Shown: piece after piece, positions 1-7,566 of the stretch
Position numbering within the stretch: the first letter of the stretch is position 1
Layout: every line of letters begins with the position of its first letter
Notes under the pieces: model-generated
The model's input: the letters and a program-made list of their open reading frames with translations, nothing else
What the model was told of the DNA's origin: nothing
Databases searched by the model: none
Assembly (NCBI RefSeq): GCF_900110535.1
Contig: NZ_FOJA01000001.1
Coordinates: forward strand, 434,001 to 498,000
Length of the DNA: 64,000 bases
Direction: 5' to 3'
From: Halobacterium jilantaiense
Lineage (GTDB): Archaea; Halobacteriota; Halobacteria; Halobacteriales; Halobacteriaceae
Program-made: the position numbers and the translations under genes

Positions 1-645
1 GCGATGAGCCAGCGGTTCTCCTACGGGCTCTGTGAGGAGGGGAACTCGGTGACGCTCGTGTCGACGGAGTTGACCGTCAGGGGGTTCATCGACCAGATGC
101 ACTCACTGAGTTACGACGTCGAAGAACACCTCCTGAACGAGGACCTGCTGTTCTTGGAGGCAGACGTGGACACCGGCGGGAGCGCACTGCGCGGTGGCGC
201 CGGCACCGAAGAGGACGACAGCAGCCGTCGGAAGCTCCTGAAGCGCCTGATGGAGGCAGACAAGATGTGGGACGCGGACGTGGTGGTCGTCGACACGTTC
301 GACGCCATCCTCCGGAACGACCCGAACTTCGAGGCGCTAGTCCGCCAGAACGAGGAGCGGCAAGCCGCCCTCGAAATTATCTCTTTCTTTAGGGATCTGG
401 TCTCGCAAGGAAAGGTCATCGTTTTGACTGTGGACCCCTCTACTGTTGACGAGGAGGCAATCGGGCCGTTCCGGTCGATTGCCGACGTCTACCTAGAGCT
501 ACAGATGGTGGAAGTCGGGAACGACGTCCGTCGGTCCATCGCCGTCAGGCGGTTCGCGGGGATGGGCGAGCAGGTCGGTGACACAATCGGGTACTCGGTT
601 CGGTCCGGTACAGGTATCGTCATCGAGAGCCGTAGTGTGGCGTAA
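1..645 (+). CDS. arlH: Archaellum motor ATPase-like subunit ArlH (FlaH), 5' end cut off
   Basis: The reading frame is open from base 1, so the true start and the Walker A loop lie left of the window; the ATG at base 4 is internal. The visible 214 residues are the RecA/KaiC-like core of FlaH, with a Walker B strand [11 protein letters not shown] about 90-100 residues in. ArlH binds ATP and docks as a ring on the ArlI hexamer at the cytoplasmic side of the archaellum motor. The stop at 643-645 is 12 nt before arlI, and arlJ follows, which is the conserved archaellum gene order. The family assignment is secure from sequence and context; only the N-terminus is unseen. Confidence 0.93.
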   Translation, partial: AMSQRFSYGLCEEGNSVTLVSTELTVRGFIDQMHSLSYDVEEHLLNEDLLFLEADVDTGGSALRGGAGTEEDDSSRRKLLKRLMEADKMWDADVVVVDTFDAILRNDPNFEALVRQNEERQAALEIISFFRDLVSQGKVIVLTVDPSTVDEEAIGPFRSIADVYLELQMVEVGNDVRRSIAVRRFAGMGEQVGDTIGYSVRSGTGIVIESRSVA

Positions 646-649
646 GGAG
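644..649 (+). promoter_or_regulatory. Shine-Dalgarno site of arlI
   Basis: AAGGAG begins inside the arlH stop codon and lies 8 nt before the arlI ATG at 658. It supports that start and internal translation initiation within the operon. Confidence 0.6.
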
Positions 650-657
650 AACCTACC

Positions 658-2553
658 ATGGCAGATCACGGGAATCGGCAAATCGGTCACGAACTCCGGG
701 AGACAGCGACCCGCTACACGCACCTCCGGGAGTACCTCCAGCGGTTCAAGCAGTTCACGGGCGAGTTCCCGGAGCTGATCGACGAACCGACCGACGACTG
801 GGAAGCCGACAAGCCGAACGTCGTCTACCCCGTGGGTGGCCCGATTTACTGTCACGTGTACGGCGACCTAGGCAAGGACACGAAGTACTACACCATCGAG
901 CCGGAGCTCTCCGGCCCGGAGGCGACCGTCTTCAAGAACGTCCAGGAGCGCATCCTGGAGAAGTCGGTGAACAAGCCGGCACCTGAGGCGGAGGCGGAGT
1001 ACGACGACCGTATCGAGGAGCTCCTGGAGGAGACGGTACGGATTTCGGACGACAAGTCCGAGGACGTCTTCCACCGCGTCCGGCAGTTGCCGAACAACCT
1101 CGGGTCGCTGGTGAAGAACTTCGACGCGTCGTCGGTCGCCGACCAGATGGTGGGGACGGACGACGACAGGGGACAGATGTCGCTGGATTCGGGCGACCTC
1201 TCCACCGAGCAGGTGGCGGCCGGAGCGCGGAAGGTCGCGTCGAAGCCCCGGAACTTCGCGAACCAGTTCCGGGCGGCCGTGCCGATGGTGCGGGAAGCTC
1301 TCGAAGAGGCGTTCGGGTTCGGTCGCATCCCGGTGTCGGAGACGACCTACGAGAACATCCGCTACCAGCTGAACCGCGACATCGTCGGGTTCGGACCGCT
1401 GGAACCGGTGATGCGTGACCCGTACAACGAGGACATTCACGTCATCGGCCCGAACGGCTGTTACGTGGACCACGGGACGTACGGGATGCTGGAGACGACC
1501 GTGGACTTCGGGACGCCCCAGGAGTTCGACGGTTGGCTTCGGAACATGGGCGAGCGGATGGGCGACCCGGTCTCCGACAGCGACCCGATTGTTGACTCGA
1601 CGCTGCCCGACGGCTCCCGTATCAACATCATCTACAGCGACGACGTGTCGCTGAAGGGGCCGTCGCTCACCATCCGTCAGGGCGACGACGTGCCGCTGTC
1701 CGTCGGCCAGATTACGAAGTGGGGGACGCTCTCCCCCGAACTGTCTGCGTACCTCTGGCTCTGCCTGGAGAACGAGCAGACGGTGTTCGTGGTCGGGGAG
1801 ACGGCGTCCGGGAAGACGACGACGCTGAACTCCATCATGGCGTTCATCCCCCGGGACTCGAAGATCTACACCGCGGAGGACACCGCGGAGGTCATTCCCC
1901 CCCACGACACCTGGCAGCAGCTCCTCACCCGGGAGGGGCAGGGCGAGAACTCCGCGGACGTGGACATGTTCGACCTGGTCGCGGCCGCGCTGCGTTCCCG
2001 CCCCGACTACATCATCGTCGGTGAGGTGCGTGGTGAGGAGGGTCGGATGGCGTTCCAGGCGGCCCAGACCGGCCACCCGGTGATGCTGACGTTCCACGCC
2101 AGCGACATCGTCTCGATGATTCAGCGCTTCACCGGGGAGCCAATCAACGTCCCGGAGACGTTCATGGACAACGCCGACGTGGCGCTGTTCCAGAACCGCG
2201 TGAAGCAGGGCGACGACGTGCTGCGCCGCGTCACGTCCGTCCAGGAGATCGAGGGGTACTCGAAGGAGATGGGCGGTGTCGTCACCCGCCAGGCGTTCTA
2301 CTGGGACCCCGTTGAGGACGAGATCGTCTTCCAGGGCCGGAACAACTCCTACGTCCTCGAAGAGCAAATCGCGACGCTGCTGGGGTACGCGGACACGAGG
2401 GAGATCTACGACGAGATGGACTTCCGCGCGGAGATCATCGAACGCATCATTCAGGAGGACCTCATCGGGTACCACGACTTCAACGACACCATCGCGGCGT
2501 TCCAGCGGGACGGCGTCGAGGGGCTCCCGTTCACCATCTCGCGCGGGTTCTGA
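658..2553 (+). CDS. arlI: Archaellum secretion/rotation ATPase ArlI (FlaI)
   Basis: This 631-residue type II/IV secretion-superfamily ATPase powers assembly and rotation of the archaellum. The P-loop GETASGKTT is at about residues 380-388 and the Walker B region IIVGEVRG at about 452-459, followed by a His-box region (QTGHPVMLTFHAS). An acidic N-terminal extension of roughly 200 residues precedes the conserved N-domain, making it longer than the ~550-residue crenarchaeal proteins, as I recall is usual in haloarchaea. It acts as a hexamer beneath ArlJ with ArlH as partner. It is preceded by AAGGAG and ends 2 nt before arlJ, so the three genes are one transcription unit. Confidence 0.97.
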   Translation: MADHGNRQIGHELRETATRYTHLREYLQRFKQFTGEFPELIDEPTDDWEADKPNVVYPVGGPIYCHVYGDLGKDTKYYTIEPELSGPEATVFKNVQERILEKSVNKPAPEAEAEYDDRIEELLEETVRISDDKSEDVFHRVRQLPNNLGSLVKNFDASSVADQMVGTDDDRGQMSLDSGDLSTEQVAAGARKVASKPRNFANQFRAAVPMVREALEEAFGFGRIPVSETTYENIRYQLNRDIVGFGPLEPVMRDPYNEDIHVIGPNGCYVDHGTYGMLETTVDFGTPQEFDGWLRNMGERMGDPVSDSDPIVDSTLPDGSRINIIYSDDVSLKGPSLTIRQGDDVPLSVGQITKWGTLSPELSAYLWLCLENEQTVFVVGETASGKTTTLNSIMAFIPRDSKIYTAEDTAEVIPPHDTWQQLLTREGQGENSADVDMFDLVAAALRSRPDYIIVGEVRGEEGRMAFQAAQTGHPVMLTFHASDIVSMIQRFTGEPINVPETFMDNADVALFQNRVKQGDDVLRRVTSVQEIEGYSKEMGGVVTRQAFYWDPVEDEIVFQGRNNSYVLEEQIATLLGYADTREIYDEMDFRAEIIERIIQEDLIGYHDFNDTIAAFQRDGVEGLPFTISRGF

Positions 2554-2555
2554 TC

Positions 2556-4301
2556 ATGGCGGCCGAAGCCGAGACGGAGGGCGTCGAGGCCGAGGGCTCG
2601 GTGAGGGACATCGACTGGGGGGAGTTCGTCGACTCAGTCGTTGACTCCTACCGGGCGATGCCGATGCCGACGTTCAAGTACATCGCCTTCATCGTCGTGC
2701 CGTCGGTGCTGTTCCTCCTGACGTGCGTCGTCACGGTGGTCGTCCTCGACCTGCCGACGTTCCTAGTCTTCCCGATTCCGATGCTGGGGCTGCTGGCGCT
2801 CGTCGCGGCGGTGCTCTACCCGAAGATTCGACAGGACCAGCGCCGCACGCGCATGGAGAATCGCTTCCACTTGTTCATCACGCACATGACGGTGTTGTCG
2901 ACGACGAACATCGACCGCGTGGAGGTGTTCCGCCGCATCGGCGCGGAGGAGGAGTACGGGCCGCTCGCGGAGGAGGCGCGGCGCATCGTCCAGCTCATCG
3001 ACGCGTGGAACCAGAGCCTCGACGACGCGTGCCGGATGCGCGCGAACCGGGTGCCAAGCGACCTCGTGGCGGACTTCCTCGACCGGCTCGCGTACACCAT
3101 CAACTCCGGTGAGAGCCTGGAGTCCTACCTGGTGAGCGAGCAGGAGGCCATCATCCGGAACTACGCGACGACCTACGAGGGGCAACTGGAGAACATCGAG
3201 GTCATGAAGGACCTCTACCTGTCGATGGTCCTGTCCGTGACGTTCGCGCTCGTGTTCGCGACCGTCCTCCCCATCCTGTCGGGGACGGACCCGACGATGA
3301 CTGTCTCTGCGGTCGTCGTGCTGTACACCTTCATCCAGGTCGGGTTCCTGTACACGATGTACACGCTCGCGCCGAGCGACCCGCTGTGGTACTTCCCGGA
3401 AGACAGAACGACGTCCGCTGAGTGGCGGCTGCGCATCGCGACGGCCATCGGCGGCGGGCTGGCGGTGGTGCTGGCGCTGGTCGTGGTTGCTATCCAGATG
3501 GAGTGGACGCCGCTGGCGGCCGACGTGCTGCCGCTGCCGATGTACGCAGCGGTCCCGACGACGCCGCTGCTCATTCCGGGGCTGGTGGCGCACGCCGAGG
3601 AGGAGCGCGTGAAGGACCGCGACGACGCGTTCACGAGCTTCATTCGGGCGCTGGGGTCCAGCGAGACGGCGCGACAGACGACGACCACGCGCGTGCTGCA
3701 GTCGCTGCGTGACAAGAACTTCGGGCCGCTGACGGGGCTCGTGGACGACCTCTACAAGCGCCTGAATCTCCGGCTGGACGCGGCGCGGGCGTGGCGGCAC
3801 TTCACGGCCGACGCGCACTCCTACCTCATCCAGAAGTTCTCCGAGATGTACCTCATCGGTCGCCAGATGGGTGGTGCGCCGAAGCACCTCGGAGAGCTCA
3901 TCTCGGAGAACATGAGCGAGGTGCTGCAGCTCCGCCAGAAGCGCAGCCAGTCGGCGTCGACGCTCGTCGGCGTGCTGTACGGCATCACGGCGGCGGCGAC
4001 GTTCGCGTTCTTCATCGGCCTCGGTATCGTCGACGTCATCTCCGGGCTCGGCCTGGACTTCTCGAACCCGGCGTTCGACGTCGGCACCATCATCAACACC
4101 GAGGTGTACGACATCCAGCTCATCCAGTACCTGCTGGTGTTGACCCTGATAATCAACGGCGTGCTGTCGTCGCTGATGGTCCGTGTGGTCGACGGCGGTC
4201 ACAAGGTGAACGCGTACATCCACTTCGTCGTGTTGACGTGGGTTTCGTGTGCCATCGGGTCGCTGACACTCGGACTCGTGGAGTCACTGCTGTCGGTGTG
4301 A
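2556..4301 (+). CDS. arlJ: Archaellum membrane platform protein ArlJ (FlaJ)
   Basis: A 581-residue polytopic protein related to TadC/GspF. The N-terminal hydrophobic pair (about residues 40-90) is followed by a soluble cytoplasmic domain rich in charged helices, further TM segments near 220-350, a second T2SSF-like soluble domain (about 360-470), and a C-terminal TM cluster. This two-fold repeat of platform domain plus TM helices is the FlaJ pattern. It anchors the ArlI hexamer in the membrane. The ATG lies 2 nt after the arlI stop, indicating translational coupling. The next gene, minD, is 45 nt downstream with its own TATA-like element, so arlJ probably ends the operon. Confidence 0.96.
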   Translation: MAAEAETEGVEAEGSVRDIDWGEFVDSVVDSYRAMPMPTFKYIAFIVVPSVLFLLTCVVTVVVLDLPTFLVFPIPMLGLLALVAAVLYPKIRQDQRRTRMENRFHLFITHMTVLSTTNIDRVEVFRRIGAEEEYGPLAEEARRIVQLIDAWNQSLDDACRMRANRVPSDLVADFLDRLAYTINSGESLESYLVSEQEAIIRNYATTYEGQLENIEVMKDLYLSMVLSVTFALVFATVLPILSGTDPTMTVSAVVVLYTFIQVGFLYTMYTLAPSDPLWYFPEDRTTSAEWRLRIATAIGGGLAVVLALVVVAIQMEWTPLAADVLPLPMYAAVPTTPLLIPGLVAHAEEERVKDRDDAFTSFIRALGSSETARQTTTTRVLQSLRDKNFGPLTGLVDDLYKRLNLRLDAARAWRHFTADAHSYLIQKFSEMYLIGRQMGGAPKHLGELISENMSEVLQLRQKRSQSASTLVGVLYGITAAATFAFFIGLGIVDVISGLGLDFSNPAFDVGTIINTEVYDIQLIQYLLVLTLIINGVLSSLMVRVVDGGHKVNAYIHFVVLTWVSCAIGSLTLGLVESLLSV

Positions 4302-4311
4302 CCCGGGAGCC

Positions 4312-4320
4312 ACACTTATG
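4312..4320 (+). promoter_or_regulatory. TATA-like element before minD
   Basis: ACACTTATG is centred about 31 nt before the ATG at 4347, in the gap after arlJ. It suggests that minD can be transcribed separately from the archaellum operon. Confidence 0.4.
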
Positions 4321-4346
4321 TGCTGGTGCCCGCAAGGACGACTACG

Positions 4347-5300
4347 ATGAGTGAGGCCGGCGGTGAGGGGTACGTGTTCGCCGTCGCCAGTGGCAAAGGC
4401 GGCGTCGGGAAGTCCACGACGACGGCGAACCTCGGGGTCGCACTCGCCGACGACGGCTTCGACGTGGCAATCGTCGATGTGGACCTCGGGATGGCGAACC
4501 TCGCCGGGTTGTTCGGCGTCGACGAGGACGTGACGCTACACGACGTGCTCGCGGGTGACGCGTCGCCGAGCGACGCGACCTACGACGCGCACGGCGTGAC
4601 CCTCGTTCCGGGCTCGACCGACCTCGAACAGTTCGCGGAGGCGGACGCGAAGTCCCTCCACCGGATGGTCACCCACCTGCGGCGCGACCACGACGTCGTC
4701 CTGCTGGACGCGGGCGCGGGGCTGAGCTACGACATCGCGATGGCGATGAGCGTGGCAGACGGCGTCCTCCTGGTGACGACGGCCGAGCTGAACTCGCTGA
4801 CGGACGCGACGAAGACCGGCCAGTTGGTGGGTAAACTGGAGAAGCCGGTAGTCGGTGCGGTGTTCACGCGGACCGGCGACGGCGGCTTCGACGATGTCGA
4901 GGGCATCGCCGCGGCGCTCGGGACGACAGACGCGGTGACGGTCAGTGTCCCCCACGACGACGCCGTCAAGCTGGCCGTGCGGAAGAGCCACCCCGTCGTG
5001 GACCTGCAGCCGGAGAGCCCGGCAGCGAAGGCCTACAACCGGCTCGCTGCGAGTCTGGCGGACAGCGTCGGCATGGAGCCGCCGGAAGAGGAAGACGACG
5101 AGGACGCCTTCGAGTGGGTCGACCCGGACACCGGAGAGAGCGAGGAGAGCGACACCGAATCGTCGCAGGACGCCGAAGACGGACCAGTCTACGAGATTTC
5201 CATCGAGGAGCTGATGGCGGAAGCCGGCGTCGACGACGACGACGAGGCGGCAGAGCGCCGCGTCAAGCTGTTCGACCGCGTGAAGTCACGGTTCTCCTGA
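4347..5300 (+). CDS. minD: MinD/ParA-family ATPase with acidic linker and amphipathic tail
   Basis: A 317-residue deviant-Walker ATPase. The P-loop GKGGVGKST is at residues 16-24, switch I/II strands follow (DVDLGMANL, and LLDAGAGLS near 118-126), and the ATPase fold ends near 240. A very acidic linker of about 50 residues (around 243-300) leads to a short basic amphipathic helix, RRVKLFDRVKSRFS, resembling the membrane-targeting sequence of bacterial MinD. The start at 4347 is preferred over an upstream in-frame GTG-type start because the TATA spacing fits and homology begins there. Haloarchaeal MinD paralogues position archaella and chemoreceptor arrays, so its place behind arlJ and near cheW suggests a similar role; that part is inference. 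Confidence 0.85.
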   Translation: MSEAGGEGYVFAVASGKGGVGKSTTTANLGVALADDGFDVAIVDVDLGMANLAGLFGVDEDVTLHDVLAGDASPSDATYDAHGVTLVPGSTDLEQFAEADAKSLHRMVTHLRRDHDVVLLDAGAGLSYDIAMAMSVADGVLLVTTAELNSLTDATKTGQLVGKLEKPVVGAVFTRTGDGGFDDVEGIAAALGTTDAVTVSVPHDDAVKLAVRKSHPVVDLQPESPAAKAYNRLAASLADSVGMEPPEEEDDEDAFEWVDPDTGESEESDTESSQDAEDGPVYEISIEELMAEAGVDDDDEAAERRVKLFDRVKSRFS

Positions 5301-5309
5301 GAACGAGAG

Positions 5310-5591
5310 TTAGCTGGACTCGAAGATGCTGTACATCACGAAGAGGTAGCCACCCGTCGAGACGAAGTAGTTGATAGTGAGCAGCGTCCGGGTGTGCTCG
5401 AATCCAGTGAGGAAGGCGAGGATTGTCGTGCCGACGGCGGCGGCGACCACCAGTCCGAACCCCGCCGAGAGGTGCATCATCGACGACCGGCCAGTGTCTC
5501 GGTACGCGCGGACCGAGAACCAGACCATGCTGAGACCGGCGACGGCGAGAGTCGCGCTGAACAACAGGTAGAGTGATTCGATGAGGCGCAT
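5310..5591 (-). CDS. Small three-helix membrane protein, DUF7521-like
   Basis: A 93-residue protein with three predicted TM helices (about residues 5-25, 37-58 and 70-88) and almost no soluble part. It resembles the haloarchaeal DUF7521 small membrane proteins that commonly sit beside a winged-helix regulator, as this one does. The ATG at 5591 is chosen because extension upstream would need a TTG codon. It ends 9 nt from the convergent minD stop. No biochemical function is known to me. The likely link to the upstream HTH gene as an operon is inferred from the 71-nt spacing and common strand. Confidence 0.7.
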   Translation of the reverse strand: MRLIESLYLLFSATLAVAGLSMVWFSVRAYRDTGRSSMMHLSAGFGLVVAAAVGTTILAFLTGFEHTRTLLTINYFVSTGGYLFVMYSIFESS

Positions 5592-5662
5592 GCCGGGCTT
5601 GCTTACGACCACCCAGAGCTCCCCCAAAAGTGTACGGGCGTGATTACCAGTCCCGAGAATTA

Positions 5663-6007
5663 CTACCGGCTCTCCGACCCGAGGTCACTCCAGACGTCGA
5701 CGAGCGCGTTCTTCGCTTCGGTGCGTTCTTTCGTGTCGACGGTCGTCTCGTCGACGCCGAATTTCACGCTGATCTCGTCGACCTGTCGCCGGTAGACTTT
5801 CGTCCGTCGCCCCTCGTCCGAGAGCTCTTTGCCCTCCAGTTTGAGGAGGTCGTGTTCGCTGAGCTCCTCGATTCGGCGGTAGCTGGTGGCAATCGGGATG
5901 TCCAGTTCCTCGCTGAGGTCCTGCGCGGACTTCGGCGTGTGTGTCGCTTCGAGTATCTCGGCGTTGTACTTGTTGCCGAGTACCCGCAACACGTCCACCG
6001 GGTCCAT
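5663..6007 (-). CDS. Winged helix-turn-helix transcriptional regulator (ArsR-like)
   Basis: A 114-residue DNA-binding protein. The first 75 residues form a wHTH: NAEILEATHTPKSAQDLSEELDI (helices 1-2), recognition helix ATSYRRIEELSEHDLL, and a wing (LEGKELSDEGRRTKVYRRQV). The C-terminal 35 residues are a charged helix that may dimerise. No metal-binding Cys/His cluster of metal-sensing ArsR proteins is present. It is divergent from cheW and upstream of the small membrane protein, forming a regulator/membrane-protein pair common in haloarchaea. The ligand or target is not evident. Confidence 0.83.
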   Translation of the reverse strand: MDPVDVLRVLGNKYNAEILEATHTPKSAQDLSEELDIPIATSYRRIEELSEHDLLKLEGKELSDEGRRTKVYRRQVDEISVKFGVDETTVDTKERTEAKNALVDVWSDLGSESR

Positions 6008-6063
6008 CGAGATGGAAATGGGACCCCCGCGAAAAAAGAGTGTCGGGGCTGGCGTCAACCAAA

Positions 6064-6072
6064 CGCTTAATT
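6064..6072 (+). promoter_or_regulatory. TATA-like element of cheW
   Basis: CGCTTAATT lies about 28 nt before the cheW ATG at 6096, the spacing expected for a leaderless haloarchaeal transcript. Confidence 0.5.
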
Positions 6073-6095
6073 CGGCAGCACCCCGACTCGGCCGT

Positions 6096-6494
6096 ATGGC
6101 CGACGACGAGACCGACGTGCTGGAGTTCTCCCTGGGCGACGGCAGGTACTGCATCGACATCGCGCACGTCGACGAGATCGTCGACGCGAACGAGGACGTG
6201 ACGGCGATTCCGAACTCCGAGCGCCACGTAGTCGGGGTCGTCGATCTCCGCGGGCAGACGACCACGGTCGTCGACCCGCGCGTGAAACTCGGCGAAGCAG
6301 GTGAGACGGAGGGCAGCCGCATCGTCGTGCTCTCGGAGCACGACGCGACCGGGCTGCTCGTGGACGACGTCCACGAGGTCGAAGCCATCGCGGAGGCGGA
6401 CCTCGACGAGTCTGGCGCGTCCGAGACTACCCGCGGTGTCGTCCGGCGCGACGACCGGTTCGTCGTCTGGGTCGACCCGGACGCGCTGGTGTAG
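6096..6494 (+). CDS. cheW: Chemotaxis coupling protein CheW
   Basis: A 132-residue CheW-domain protein: N-terminal FSLGDGRYCIDIAHVDEIV, central NSERHVVGVVDLRGQTTTVVD, then VVLSEHDATGLLVDDVHEVEAI, all typical of the two intertwined beta-barrels. CheW bridges transducer (Htr) tips and CheA in chemoreceptor arrays. It is short and complete for the family. An in-frame extension reaches upstream to 5886, but homology and the TATA spacing favour 6096. Its closeness to the archaellum operon and MinD fits a motility island. Halobacteria carry more than one CheW, and the sequence does not show which transducers this copy serves. Confidence 0.93.
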   Translation: MADDETDVLEFSLGDGRYCIDIAHVDEIVDANEDVTAIPNSERHVVGVVDLRGQTTTVVDPRVKLGEAGETEGSRIVVLSEHDATGLLVDDVHEVEAIAEADLDESGASETTRGVVRRDDRFVVWVDPDALV

Positions 6495-6504
6495 CCGCCC
6501 GGCG

Positions 6505-7566
6505 TCAGTCGAGCAGTCCGTCGACGTCCGCGTGGTCGTGGAGGAGTCGCTGCATCACGTCGACAGTGTGTTCGTCGCGGACGCGGCCGCCGCGGACGAG
6601 ATTCTCGCCTCGATCGAGCGTCGTGAGCGTGTCGGACTGCACGGAGAGCACCGGCACGCCTTCTTCTGTGGCTTTCCCGAGCACCGCGCCCGACGGCCGG
6701 TGGCCGCCCGTGAGCACGAGCGCGCGGACGCCGGGCGCGTCGAGCGCGGCGGTCTGGACGTCCGCGCGGTCGCCGCCGGTGATGACTGCGGCGTCCTTGG
6801 TGCGGCGGAAGTGGCTGAGCGCGCTCTCCGCGCTCATCGCGCCGACGAGGAACCGTTCGACGACAGCGTCCTCGCCAGCGCCGTCGGTGAGGACGTCCGC
6901 GCCGAGGTCGGTCGCGAGGTCGTCGACGGTGACGCCGGAGAGTTCGCGCTCGGCAGGGAGCACACCGAGCACGGGGATACCGCGCCCTTCGAGGAACGGC
7001 GCGACTTCGGTCTCGACGTCGTCGTAGGCGGCGTCCTCGACGGCGTTGAACACGACGCCGGCACACCGGTCACCGAGGGATTCGGCGGCGGCGAGCACGT
7101 CGTCGACGTCGCCGGGCTCCTCGTAGTGGGCGACGACGACGGCGCGCGCGTCGAGCAGTTCGGCGATGTCGGCGTCCGTGAGGTCGACGATGCTGCCGGT
7201 CGCGGGGTCGTCGGCTCCCTCCACGACCATGAACTCGCGGTCGTCTGACAGCGAGTCGAACGCGTCGCGGACGCGGTCGCGGAGGTCGTCGGTGTCCTCG
7301 CGGCCGCGGATCGCGCCCTGGACGAACGTCGGCGAGTACACGACCGGTTCGAGGTCGTGCATCTCGGCCTCGATGTCGAGGAGTTCGCGGGCGAGCATCG
7401 GGTCCGCGTCGAGGGTCTTCCCGACGTTGCTCTGGAGTCGGGTGCCCTTCGGTTTCATGTAGCCGACCGTCCGGTCGCGCTCGGCGGCGAGTCGCGCGAG
7501 CGCGAGCGAGACGGCGGTCTTGCCGGTGCCTGCGTGGGTCGAGGTGACGAGTAGTGTGTCGGTCAT
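6505..7566 (-). CDS. BioD-like/DRTGG phosphotransacetylase-family protein
   Basis: A 353-residue protein. The N-terminal half is a P-loop domain of the dethiobiotin-synthetase type (THAGTGKT at residues 10-17, then MKPKGT), as in the N-terminal region of long bacterial phosphotransacetylases. The C-terminal half is a DRTGG-like domain. The catalytic acyltransferase domain of Pta is absent, so it is not itself a phosphotransacetylase. Its ATG overlaps the acd stop by 4 nt (ATGA), so the two are co-translated. A regulatory role in acetyl-CoA/acetate flux is inferred from this coupling. Confidence 0.8.
   Translation of the reverse strand: MTDTLLVTSTHAGTGKTAVSLALARLAAERDRTVGYMKPKGTRLQSNVGKTLDADPMLARELLDIEAEMHDLEPVVYSPTFVQGAIRGREDTDDLRDRVRDAFDSLSDDREFMVVEGADDPATGSIVDLTDADIAELLDARAVVVAHYEEPGDVDDVLAAAESLGDRCAGVVFNAVEDAAYDDVETEVAPFLEGRGIPVLGVLPAERELSGVTVDDLATDLGADVLTDGAGEDAVVERFLVGAMSAESALSHFRRTKDAAVITGGDRADVQTAALDAPGVRALVLTGGHRPSGAVLGKATEEGVPVLSVQSDTLTTLDRGENLVRGGRVRDEHTVDVMQRLLHDHADVDGLLD

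Noticed and set aside
1..645. arlH starting at the ATG at base 4
   Set aside because: The P-loop needed by the family would be missing, and the frame is open at base 1; the ATG is an internal Met.
868..2475. Long open frame on the minus strand opposite arlI (535 codons)
   Set aside because: It is the GC-rich antisense of a clear ATPase gene; its product is Arg/Val/His-rich with no domain. Similar antisense frames at 2763-4223, 8067-9884, 10184-12502, 12792-13970, 21013-22893, 27226-28443, 32273-33892 and 58991-60745 were dropped for the same reason.
5591..5627. Longer N-terminus for the DUF7521-like gene
   Set aside because: It would start with TTG and add a polar segment before the first TM helix; the ATG at 5591 is better.
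6505..7566. Phosphate acetyltransferase (Pta)
   Set aside because: The protein has only the BioD-like and DRTGG-like parts; the acyltransferase domain is absent, so the enzyme name would mislead.
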